From positions 20,543,674 to 20,607,673 of the forward strand of contig OX393579.1 of assembly GCA_947652605.1 (NCBI GenBank): a stretch of DNA of 64,000 nucleotides, written 5' to 3'. The notes beneath the pieces were generated by a model. That model had not been told where the DNA came from. It searched no databases and saw nothing but the letters and a program-made list of their open reading frames with translations. Numbering within the stretch: position 1 is the stretch's first letter; each line of letters begins with the position of its first letter. Positions 1 to 9,614 of the stretch are shown here, piece by piece. Source of the DNA: Elmis aenea. Its lineage: Eukaryota; Arthropoda; Insecta; Coleoptera; Elmidae. The translations under genes were made by a program, and so were the position numbers.

Positions 1-215
1 ACCCAAATACTGACGTTGTAGAATTCAGATCATGACCGTATATGTTAACGTTAACATGTTTAACTAAAGTTGAAATCCTCATAACTTGGCCCTTTTGAAG
101 TGTTACATGTTTTAGTAACTGATGCATCAGCATTTGTTGCAATGTTATTCATTAAAAGTAAATGAAATAACATTGAAGTAAAATAAAACAATTGATCTCA
201 GGCGGGGGTTACAGT
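1..215 (+). repeat. Dispersed repeat, copy A
   Basis: This block is closely similar to 14982-15200 in the same orientation. Both begin ACCCAAATACT, share the runs CTCATAACTTGG and AACTGATGCATCAGCATT, and end at GATCTCAGGCGGGG. It has no coding capacity. The window edge cuts it, so the left boundary may lie outside. The family is not identified; it could be part of a longer retrotransposon or a non-coding element. Confidence 0.7.
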
Positions 216-2105
216 ATGGATAAATACCGATTATCTGAACCTATGTACACTTTTGCATCACTTTTAGTTTTGAAGTAAATTTGTTATTTTAAAAGGGAGC
301 ATTCTGTATTTTGTTACATTTTTGGAAAGAGGAAGTTTTTGACTAAAAAATATTCTTTTAAGAAGCGTGTCGTGACCTGCACAAATTGATTGTTAAAAGT
401 TTGTTCCAACAGTGCATTTTGTAGATACCTATTCATGTGTGTACAGAAGCATTAATTATGCACATGCGTCAACTATGGACTAATAACTGTATCTCAAGTA
501 AGCTTTAACTAACTATAAATGACATTTGTGTCTATTAGGTTAATAGAAATTTGAGCATCGCAAGTGTAGACATCTTAAAAAAAGTAGTACTTACACAACA
601 ATTCGCATGGGTGTAGAAATCCAGCGACAGTTCTGCCTCCGTTTATGTATTGTTTTTATCGTCCACAACCTACTTCATAAATTGATTTGATAATTGCTGG
701 AACCCTGTGTGAACTATCAGAGACCATGCTGGAATGATATATCGATACTGTGCATACGTCTATCGTTAATCGGATCGTACATAGCCTTGCTGGAACAAAC
801 CTCATGACAAGTGTCTGGTAACAGTTTTTTTTAAATTTTCTTGGCATGTTGGTTCTTACTTTAAAAGCTTTAAATTTTGGGATATCAGATTTTTGACCAT
901 TTGTTTTGTTTAGTAGAACGATAGTGCATTATGCACTATTTGATTTTATCTCTGACGGTTTTATGGCCAACCTCGATCGCATAAATTACCTATATTATTC
1001 AACTTCTCAGTGTTTCCTCTATTTTTTCGAAGGAAATGGCCAGTGGCACGTATAACTGCAAAACATTTAGTTTTGATGTTCTTGATGCAATAAATACAGC
1101 CTTAATCAGATTCTAGCGACAACGTATCGTGACCTACCCTGGTTAGTAAAATATTAATTTTAGAAAGCAAATTTGTTTCTAAATTTACTAATTTAAATAA
1201 ATGCCATGTAACATCGTTTAGTGTTAATAAGAGCTGCTAGAAGCAAAGGTAAAGGTATTTTTCATGCAATTAAAGAATTTGCTAATCCCTTCGTTTAATA
1301 AAATTGCACTATTATTTTCAATTTTGATAAAGCAAATTTATTCAATTTAAATCCAAAAAATATCTTCTTGTAAATAGTTTCAAATTCAGTCAGTATACAA
1401 GATTATATTTCTTTACTGAGTGTCTGCTGTTATTGAAAAAATAAATTTTACGACTTTCAGAACTTGTAAACACACCCTAATTTTTTTTGGCAGCGTCGTG
1501 ATATGTCTTTGTTAAGCTCCACGAGAAAGGAAAAATCGATTATGAGACGTAAACATATTAATTTAATTCCTTTTGATACAAATGTGCTTTCCGACTATAT
1601 AAGTCATCGCTATATTAATAATCAATTTCTTTTATCGTTAGCAATAAATTAAAAGTTGTAATATTTTGTTTACAAATGAACCAAATATGCGCAATCGATC
1701 GTGAAATTTGAGGTTTTTACGTGTATAACCACGAAAGAGGGAAACGTAAATAAAACGAAATTTAACACTTGTCAGATACTGAAATGAAATATGCTTTTAT
1801 TTTTCAATTTCTCCTTCGAGCTTCATTTATTCCGAACTCATTCAGAAAAGTTAGAACCAAATAGTTATTATGTACCTACCATAGATCAATAAAAAAAACT
1901 TCTTTTTGAAACTTTACCATTTTAAGATTTTTTTTGTATAAAGTATAATGCTGTTAATAATATCAGTGAACGATAAAAACAATTTTCATACTATTTTTCT
2001 GACTTTTGAAAAAAGATATTGTGTAACATAATCTCATACGTTCAATTGGGACAGAATTTCGTTAACATGACCATTAAATTGGAATTTTTGTAAAAGTTTA
2101 TAAAA
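216..2105. other. AT-rich spacer, no gene seen
   Basis: Apart from the short dispersed repeat at 693-806, I see no supported gene or RNA here. The few open frames are short and match nothing I recognise. Confidence 0.5.
693..806 (+). repeat. Short dispersed repeat, copy A
   Basis: The stretch is similar to 27229-27362 in the same orientation. Shared words are GAACTATCA, GATATCGATACTG and ACATAGC followed by TTGCTGGAA or TTGTTGGAA. The downstream copy carries small indels. It is non-coding and the family is unknown. Confidence 0.6.
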
Positions 2106-2107
2106 TT

Positions 2108-2735
2108 ACGTACGAGGGTGATTCAAATTTAACACGGATTGTGTTTTGTAACGCTTAATTTAAACAAAATTGTTACGACAACATATTCTATTTTTCGACG
2201 TACTCCCCCTCCCTCTAACTCTATGCACTTTTGCTGTCTTCGTGGAAGCTTCATAATACCTGTTTTATAAAAAGCATTTTGGTTGCGTGCTTAGCCAGTT
2301 TTGCTCAAAGTTTTTCACCGCATCATTATCTTCAAATCTTCTGCCGCCTAAGAGCTTTAAGAAGTCCAAACAGATAAAAGTCGCAAGGCAGGACTGTAAA
2401 GAAGGTGAGGTAGTGTTTTCCAATGCAATTTAGCCAGTGTGTTCTTGGTCAACTGAGCGCTATGGGGACGGGCATTACCGTGAAGATGAATCGCGCTTTT
2501 GAACGATCGGTTTCGCATTTTTTTATCAAAAAGCGGGTTTAACTCGCTCGGATAATAGTTAAGAGTAATAATTTGCATTTATCATTCAGCGTTTTGATTT
2601 AAAAAAAAACCGTACATACCACACCTGCTGTATCCCAAATGACCGTAGACATAATCTTCCTGGCTGAAGCAACGACTTTTACTTTTTTGGTTTTTGGGAA
2701 ACTTGTGAGTCGCCATTCCATGCCTGACCGTTTAG
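2108..2735 (-). pseudogene. mariner-like transposase remnant
   Basis: This is a decayed Tc1/mariner transposase fragment read on the minus strand. From 2735 downward the frame gives words typical of mariner catalytic domains: a SARKIMSTVIWDTAG-type stretch holding the second catalytic Asp, then after a frameshift HGNARPHSAQ, where mariners have HDNARPH, and LPHLLYSP near LPHPPYSPDL. Near the 3' end an EGEYVEK-like stretch resembles the usual EGEYFE terminus. A TACGAGGGTGATTCAAA motif at 2111 fits a mariner terminal repeat. The third catalytic position reads Gly instead of Asp, and there are frameshifts and stops, so it is dead. The 5' half and the other end are missing; the neighbouring hAT remnant abuts it. 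Confidence 0.75.
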
Positions 2736-2772
2736 ATTATTAAATTTATATAAAATATTAGTGTGACAATTA

Positions 2773-3995
2773 GGGATTCTGTGTCGAGACAACCCGGGAA
2801 TTTATTCCCGGGAATTCCAAGACTTTTTGGTGTCTCGATTCCAGGAAATTTAAAAAAAAAAATACGCCCGGGACTCCTGACTTTTTGATTCAAATTTTAT
2901 ATATTTTTTAATAAAGGCCTAAATAAAACTCGAAAAATTTTTAGATTGTTTTGAAAAAGTGCATTAAAAAACACGATTTTACAAAAACATGTGGAGAACG
3001 AATTTGATGCTGCTTAATTTATGCCTCTACGTGAAGACCAGATGGAATTCCTTGATTCTCATGATCGACAGATTTTTAAAACTACAAAATTCCATCAGAA
3101 AATATTTGATTGATCTCGACATTGGCGATATCTGGAATGAATCAAATATTTACGTCTTGGATAATATTACTCGGTCCCTGCCAGTTGAAGCTCTGTCGCC
3201 GAGATGCCACTTTATTGACTTCAGAAGTTATTGTTAATTTCTTCTTGAAAAAATTACTTCATATTAACACAACTTTATCTTAAGAAATGTTTACAACCCT
3301 GAACGCCAAAATTGAAGAAAGAAGAAATAAGAACCTTATTGGTTTAATACAATTTTTACAAAAGCCCGAGTATGTTGTCCAAAAAAATTATCTTTTCAAG
3401 TTGTGCTAAAAAGATGTATTTAAAATATGGTGAATATTTATTAGGAAGGCTTTTTGCTAGTCTAGAAAGTTCGGATATCGATGTAATCGAGGAAGAAAAC
3501 ACTGATTGTCAGCTCGCTAATATGTCGGTTCAAGAAGAATTAAACAATGAATTATTTAACCACCAAAGAAGTTCAACCGTGAAAAACAAAAAATACAACA
3601 ATCAAAAGGAGTGTCAGATTTTAGAATCAATTAGAAATAAGCTATCTGACTCCTTCTTAAATGCATTGGTATTTTTAAAATCCTATTTTGCCATGTAAAA
3701 GTAAAATGTATTAATTTTTTAAATCATAAACTCGATGTAATAATTTCATTTAAATATGTATTTTATGTATACCTACTCATTAAATAAATAGCATGGAAAA
3801 TGTTTTTCATTTGTTTAAATACATTTATACCTACTTACATATCTGTTTTTCCATTAATAATGTGATTTGATTTTTTACATATTTTTTTTATACGTTTAAA
3901 ACGAAGAATAATCAAAGTCTCGATTCCCCGGAGTTCTTGGGACTTTTCAAAATTTGTGTCTCGAGTCCCGAGAATTGAAAAAACTCGAGACTTCA
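2773..3995 (+). mobile_element. hAT element remnant with CCCGGG-rich ends
   Basis: The left edge (from about 2773) carries CCCGGGAATT repeats and a GTCTCGATTCC word. The right edge (3918-3990) carries the inverse counterparts GTCTCGATTCCCCGG and CTCGAGTCCCGAG. The enclosed frames look like hAT transposase. Exact inverted repeats and an 8-bp target duplication could not be fixed, so the boundaries are approximate. The organisation resembles the intact 800-bp element at 21796-22595. Confidence 0.55.
2989..3698 (+). pseudogene. hAT transposase fragment
   Basis: Frames at 2989-3237 and 3372-3698 look like parts of the RNase H-like/helical region of a hAT (BED-finger type) transposase. The first has VKTRWNSLILMIDRFLKL, close to the KTRWNSxxxMLxRF signature of this family, followed by a LPVEAL word where family members have LKPFKxAVEALC. 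A frameshift near 3195 breaks it; an alternate frame continues with a SEVIVNF-like stretch. The second frame fits the linker before the dimerisation domain, but the C-terminal domain itself is absent. No catalytic triad can be assembled, so it is inactive. The family call rests on the first frame; the second is weak. Confidence 0.55.
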
Positions 3996-5572
3996 GACAA
4001 TACAACAAATAAAATCTTTTTTTTACTAAATTGTACAAAAAGGTATTCTCAAAATTAGAATTAATAACAATGAGTAATGAGCGTCAAATATTGAATATTT
4101 CGACGAGAAATCATTATTTGTGAGTATTAAATTGAAAGTGGACCTTCTGTCAATTTGCTTCCGTTTGTGTGTAGGTACTTCAGACGTTTCAATTTAATGC
4201 TCACAAAATAATAATTCTTCGATAAAAATCAATAAAACACAATTAGACAAGTTAGAACTGTCAATTACTACAGCGATCGTGTTTTGTTTAGTCAAATACA
4301 ACGATCTTGTGAAAAATAATAAATAACTTTTAAACTCATTGTTTCCAAAAATATTCCCATGTACGCTTATTTTTTGAATGCACTATCGGGTTTAGAATGT
4401 ATTTCTTTATCAGAATCAATTAAAAAAGTAAACCATGTAATTAAAAGAAAAGTTGATTACCACCATTCAGTCTGACATACTTCACTGTAGAAAAAATATT
4501 TGTACATCATTCGGTAGAGAATTTTCCGCGATTTACTAAAATATAGGGTTTTTGGGGTTCTCTCAGTAAATAAATATTTTATGAGCAACATAAAAAATTC
4601 TGGGTTTCTTTAAACAACACGATTATGATTTTCCCCATCTACTAAAAGATTTTTATTAAAAAAAAAAATTAAGTACTGAATGTAATTTTTCGTTTTTAAA
4701 AACTTTAATACGGTTAAATATTACAAATGAACCCGTCAGTTTACACTTGGTTACCCATTTAGTGCTAGTTACTGAGTTGTAGTTGGGATGGAATTAGTGT
4801 AAGTTTGATGTTATCCATTATCAAGCTTATCCAAACACTTAACTGACATTTTCTCATCTATTGCAAGAGTATTAGAAATTGTATGTACTCGATTTTAAAT
4901 CAGAGCTTATTGACAGTTCGATGAGCGTATTCACAAGTCTAAAGCAGTTCTCGCAGTTCTCCTCTAAAAAATCAATATGCCGTTACAAGTAAGGCGCGAG
5001 AAATTATACCCAACGTTTAATTTATAAACCAACATTTTTGCGCTGCAACATATATTTATCAAAAAGTTTAGTACAGATAGATGCATGTAAAAATTTGTTT
5101 TATATCTTGCTTTTTTAAATTTGCCGAGTTAAATGTAATAGATACGGTGTTTCATACAATTTTTTAAATAATTATTTGTTGTGTAAAATCATATTATTTT
5201 GACAAATATACAAAACTTTTTACCGTTTGTTAAATATATTACTCAAAAATATATTTACTTTTTGGTTATAAGGCGAATTAATTAAAGTAAAATGCGGTTG
5301 CTTTAAACGGACATACCTACCTAAACATTTTTCCAGGCGTGGAAAACACGTTTTGGTAAAGCCGCAAATAACAAAAGTTAAAGAGATTCATGAGTTGTGT
5401 CCAAATATATAATTGAATCTTACAAATTAAATTTGAATAATTTAGTGAATTAAATTAAAATATTCAGTGAATAGATTTATTTAATTTGTTTTAATCTTTC
5501 TATAGTTTACAGACATTTTAAATTACATTTAAATATTTTGTGCTAACTTTAAGAAATACCTATACAGCGTCA
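3996..5572. other. AT-rich spacer, no gene seen
   Basis: No coding frame, RNA gene or clear element end was recognised in this stretch. Confidence 0.5.
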
Positions 5573-6295
5573 TTCAAAAAGTCTGCAACACATGGAAAAA
5601 AGTTTTATTATCGATTTGTCAGAAAATGTTATTCTCGATAAAGTTGGTGCTTGGTCTAAAACTAATATTAAGATAAAAGAAGTGAAATAAAAAGTCATAG
5701 GACACTAGATTTTGGCGATTTTTGAAATATTCGCAAGAGATAGGTGCCCTTATTTTAAGAGGACTTCTTTAAGGGGCTATCACCAGAGGGTACAATAGAC
5801 CAATAGGTCGCAGTACAGGAACCCGAAAGGAAACCACCTCCGCGGAAATAATAAGAGACACAAAAAAATGTTATGGGAAAAAGTTATTTAGAATCTAAAA
5901 ATAAGGCTAGATTCAAATTTTGAGTCAAATTTAAATTTTTATTGTTTAAGAAATTTTAGCATTCAAAAGGTCTGCAACATATGGAAAAAAAATTATTATT
6001 GATTTTTCAACAAATTTTATTCTAGATAAAAGTTGGTGCATGATCTAAAACTAATTTTAAGATAAAAAAGGTTTAATAAAGGTCATAGGACACTAGATTT
6101 TAGCGTTTTTGCCCCTATTTTAAGAGATATTAACAAATTTCATGAAAAAAGAGTTATTTAGAATCTAAAAATAAGGCTACATTTAAATTTGGACGGAAAA
6201 CCCCCAATTTTTATTTTTTGAGAAATTTCAAGCACTACGCTTGCGAATATTTCAAAAATCGCTAAAATATAGTGTCCTATGACTTTTTATTAAAC
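5573..6295. repeat. Tandem/palindromic repeat, family of 48246-49795
   Basis: Two partial direct units start at 5573 and near 5962, each with ATTCAAAA(A/G)GTCTGCAACA, then TTATT-GATTT, GATAAAAGTTGGTGC, GTCATAGGACACTAGATTTT and ATTTAGAATCTAAAAATAAGGCTA. At 6228-6290 the phrase returns inverted (TGCGAATATTTCAAAAATCG, then AGTGTCCTATGACTTTTTA). The same family forms the palindrome at 48246-49795. About 85 bases at 5770-5855 (GGGGCTATCACC...) are unlike the rest and look inserted. Confidence 0.65.
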
Positions 6296-7019
6296 TTTTT
6301 TTGTGTTAATTAAATAATGGTTAGAAAAAACAAAATCAGCATTTTATCAAAAAGAAAACAAATTTACAATGAAGTAATTCTTATTTTGGTAAAATTTTAA
6401 TATTGCAGTCACATTTCCAGAAAGTTCCTTTTTGTGCAGTTCCTTAAGAGTGGCCAAAAAAGTTAAATCCCCTAGACTCTAGTCTAGGGCCTAGAGAGTG
6501 AGGTTTCACTTGGCACACCTCATGCACCTATACTGGAATACGGCCCTGATTTCAGCTAATTTTACACTACAAACTTGCAGTTTTTTGGAGTGTTAGAGCT
6601 TTAAAAGCTCATATAAAAGTCCTAAAATTTTGCAAACCTCAAATCTCTACCATTGTAAGTTTCTGCAATTACAAGTATTTATGTAAATAATGTGCAGTAG
6701 TTAAAAAACTTAATTTGCATTATTTAATTAAATTATTTTACCACGAGGATTTCATTTTATTGCTATCACAAAGTAAAAATATTCACACACGTTGCATAAG
6801 TTTTTTCCAAAATCGGAAGCTTAGTGAGCGTCATTTTTTGTTCTACAGTAGGTATAAGCGTAATTAAATCATTATATAATAATTTGTTTTGTCTGTAGGA
6901 TATATCTTATTACCTGATTTTAACGTCGCTCTGCTATTGATTTGTGAAATTATTAAATTATGGTTTATATTGAAAGCTTTTGTTGTACCTCAAAAAAAAC
7001 GGTGCAAATGTTTTTCATT
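6296..7019. other. Spacer, nothing recognised
   Basis: There is no supported gene. A short TAGACTCTAGTCTAGGGCCTAG-like palindromic clump lies near 6475-6495 and has no assigned role. Confidence 0.45.
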
Positions 7020-7440
7020 AATCGACCACTGTTAAGTCTAAAATTAATATTTCTAGAGTTATTGCGGTTTTTATTACAATATAGAATATACGGACATAAA
7101 CATAATATTTAATAGAATTAACCTAGTAGGTAGAATTACTCCTTTTAAAGAAATTGAATGGTATTCGATTTCTAGATATTTCCAATATAGTTTTAAAAAA
7201 ACGTAAATAATTCAAAAACTATTGATTTTAGGTACAAAAGACAGCAAACTTTTGAAAGATAATTTAATTTAAAATCTAAAAAATACTAATCATACAGGAA
7301 ACAATACTATTTAACGGAACAAAAAAAAACACACCATAATTGAAAAAAATTTTAGGTTATGCAGTAAATGATTACAAACAATTGATTCAAAACTTTTATT
7401 ACATTTTTTATAATAAAAGAGCTATCGAGCTATTCGTCTT
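7020..7440. repeat. Decayed copy of the 23981-25525 palindrome family
   Basis: At 7035-7075 the text is the reverse complement of a piece at 29150-29190 (GTTATTGCGG flanked by TCTAAAATTAATATTTCT). At 7340-7440 there are phrases of the right arm of 23981-25525: TTTTAGGTTATGCAGTAAATGATTACAAACAA and, later, AGAGCTATCGAGCTATTCGTCTTG. The remainder is too diverged to align by eye. Confidence 0.5.
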
Positions 7441-7543
7441 GAAATATAGTTTGGTTCATGTTTTTGCGTAGTTCATTTCTTTATCAAATTATTTTTACAA
7501 GACGTGAAAAATATCTCTTCAAACGATATTTAAGACCTTAAAG

Positions 7544-7820
7544 CAGTGGTTTCCAACCTTTTTGGACCTCCGCCCCCCTTTTTCATAAAAAAAATTTCGC
7601 GCCCCCCTCACTTTTCGTAACAATCTAATTTCATAAATACTGTCCTGATATAATAATTATTTAATGGGCTACTACAAAACAATATACCATATTCTGTATA
7701 AAAAAAGTTCTTTTTGTATGTTTGTATTAAAAAATGATATTTTTTTAACAGCTGCGCGCCCCCCCTGCAATGGTCTCGCGCCCCCCTAGGGGGGCGCGCC
7801 CCACAGGTTGGAGACCACTG
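7544..7820. mobile_element. 277-bp hAT MITE (SPIN/Charlie-like ends), copy 1
   Basis: Inverted ends are CAGTGGTTTCCAACCT and AGGTTGGAGACCACTG. The 8 bases CCTTAAAG flank it on both sides (7536-7543 and 7821-7828), a perfect hAT-type target duplication. The subterminal parts are rich in GCGCCCCCC motifs. It encodes nothing, so it would depend on a transposase supplied from elsewhere. A second copy of exactly the same length lies at 51067-51343. CAGTGGTT(C/T)NCAACC ends are known from the Charlie/SPIN group of hAT elements. Confidence 0.93.
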
Positions 7821-7828
7821 CCTTAAAG

Positions 7829-8445
7829 GCTTAAAATATTATTTCTAAAGACAATCGACAAACTGCACAGGAACTAATTCAGTTGTACTTCGGTATGTAC
7901 GTAAATATAAGGTAGATGTTACAAGTGGTAAAATAATGCAAATTCCATTATCAACGAAATAATATATTTTTTACGTTAAGCTTGGGGTTTAACTGTTCAG
8001 CAAATACATTGGAATACGCACATCTATATAATCGACTTTCTCTTTCGCTTCCCACTAATTCCGGGTCTGCTTATGTTTACTTCAAATCGTTATCCTGGAA
8101 CCAGGAGGTGTGACCTGAGGACAACTAGTTATGTCGTTATGTCAGCCTCTCTTTACACAGCTTCGTTGAAGAGCAACCGGTGCGCTAAGTTCGCGGAAAC
8201 AAGTAATTTCCAAATGAAGTTCCACGTAATATTCAACGACCATTTTTTGCTTGTGTTTTAACCACGTACAGTTAGTTGGCATCAGATTTTGAAGGGACCG
8301 TTGCACAGTGGTTCCGCGTCCATGCTAACGTACGTCAAAAATAAAAATAATTGAAGGACCTAATTCAAATGATTAAAATTAAAAAGGTTTAGGGTCAAAT
8401 GTATAATTAAAGCGAATTTAAAAAAAAAATCTATTCCACGGCATA
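7829..8445. other. Spacer, no gene recognised
   Basis: A short open frame at 8073-8261 has no recognisable features. Nothing else was assigned. Confidence 0.4.
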
Positions 8446-8447
8446 TA

Positions 8448-8741
8448 CAGGGTGATTCAAATACGAGGGCGACCATGGGGATTTAGCTTATTACCGAAGA
8501 TAGAGGGTAGGTTTAAATTTGGCAAAGTAGCTAAATTTTATGCTCATCAATAATATCAAAACAGATTTGAAACATCTTCAACTGTTTTTGAAAAAAATGA
8601 AAAAATTACTTCGTTTTTTCAAATCTGTTTTGATATTATTGATGAGCATAAAATATAGCAACTTTGCCAAATGTAAACCTACCCTCTATCTTCAGTAATA
8701 AGCGAGATCCCCATGGTCGCCCTCGAATTTCAATCACCCTG
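8448..8741. mobile_element. Foldback MITE with CAGGGTG ends and TA target
   Basis: The 294-bp element is nearly all inverted repeat. The left arm (8448 to about 8572) begins CAGGGTGATTCAAATACGAG and contains ACCATGGGGAT; the right arm (about 8617-8741) is its reverse complement and ends ATTTCAATCACCCTG. A loop of about 45 bases separates them. TA lies at both edges (8446-8447, 8742-8743), as for Tc1/mariner-type insertions. It is non-coding; a transcript would form one long hairpin. Confidence 0.9.
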
Positions 8742-8744
8742 TAC

Positions 8745-9500
8745 ACATAAACAAAAAATGACATTTCAGTACTAATAGTAATAAAAAGTTTATTTAAAAT
8801 TACTAACTTTATTACATTCAAAGTAAAATCTAAATAATAAATATTAGTTAGATAAAAAAGTCAACTGATGATACAGCGAGAAACCAAGAAAATTGTGTGA
8901 AAAAAAAAATTATTTAACAATTATTTATTATGTAGATGTTACTTTGGATGTAATAAAGTATTTTCATTAAACCTTGTTTTTCCCATGTTTTGTAACCTAA
9001 CTTTCAAAAATAAACTTGCGTGAATACACACAATGAATGATACCTTTAACGAAACAGAAAGTAGAATCACTCGAAAAGGTGGAAAAAGATTAGCAAGAAG
9101 GCAATTAAAACTAATACTGAATAGTTTAAAGTATCAATTTTTTTTTAATATTCAAGAGCAAGCGAGGGCAACAAAAACTTTAATTAAAAAATAATGTTGC
9201 AATACAAAATGACAAATAAATACAATATCTTAGCACACCAATAACTACTAAAAAACATAACATAATTATTAATTAAATACATTAAATTACTATACACATC
9301 TTGGCCTTGAACCTCCACTACAAAAAAACTAGACAAAATCAACTATTTTTTGGAAATAATCCACAAACACAATTCTTTTTCGAGCGCTTTTGATGAGGTG
9401 GTTGTTTACGACCAGATGCTGATGATCTGGTGTAAATTTGTAGTTGTAGTGTCTTTGTATAAAGTGCGGATGTGTAAGTGAAGTAAGTGTGTGTGTTGTG
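8745..9500. other. AT-rich spacer
   Basis: No gene was seen. A TG-rich run at 9479-9506 leads into the duplicated 3' region of the neighbouring retrotransposon. Confidence 0.45.
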
Positions 9501-9503
9501 TGT

Positions 9504-9613
9504 GTTGGAGTGCAGCCTCACACCCCTAATTAGGCTTAAGTGGTGGTAACTCGTAATAGTGTAAGTATTGTGTAAGTGTTGGAGTGCAGCCTTACACCTC
9601 TAATTAGGCTTAG
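9504..9613 (-). repeat. 74-bp tandem duplication beside a retrotransposon 3' end
   Basis: The phrase GTTGGAGTGCAGCC, then CCTAATTAGGCTTA, occurs at 9504-9540 and again at 9578-9613. The duplication sits at the 3' side of the minus-strand retrotransposon and may be part of its 3' tail or of the target. It contains the small palindrome CCTAATTAGG. Confidence 0.7.
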
Positions 9614-9614
9614 G

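Noticed and set aside
7750..7805. GC-rich CCCCCCT/AGGGGGG block as a possible CpG promoter or G-quadruplex
   Set aside because: It belongs to the subterminal repeats of the 277-bp MITE, and the same block recurs in the copy at 51280-51330.
8290..8320. Inverse match GCACAGTGGTTCC to GGAACCACTGTGC at 11914
   Set aside because: Only 13 bases match over 3.6 kb, with no target duplication or shared inner sequence, so it is not accepted as element ends.
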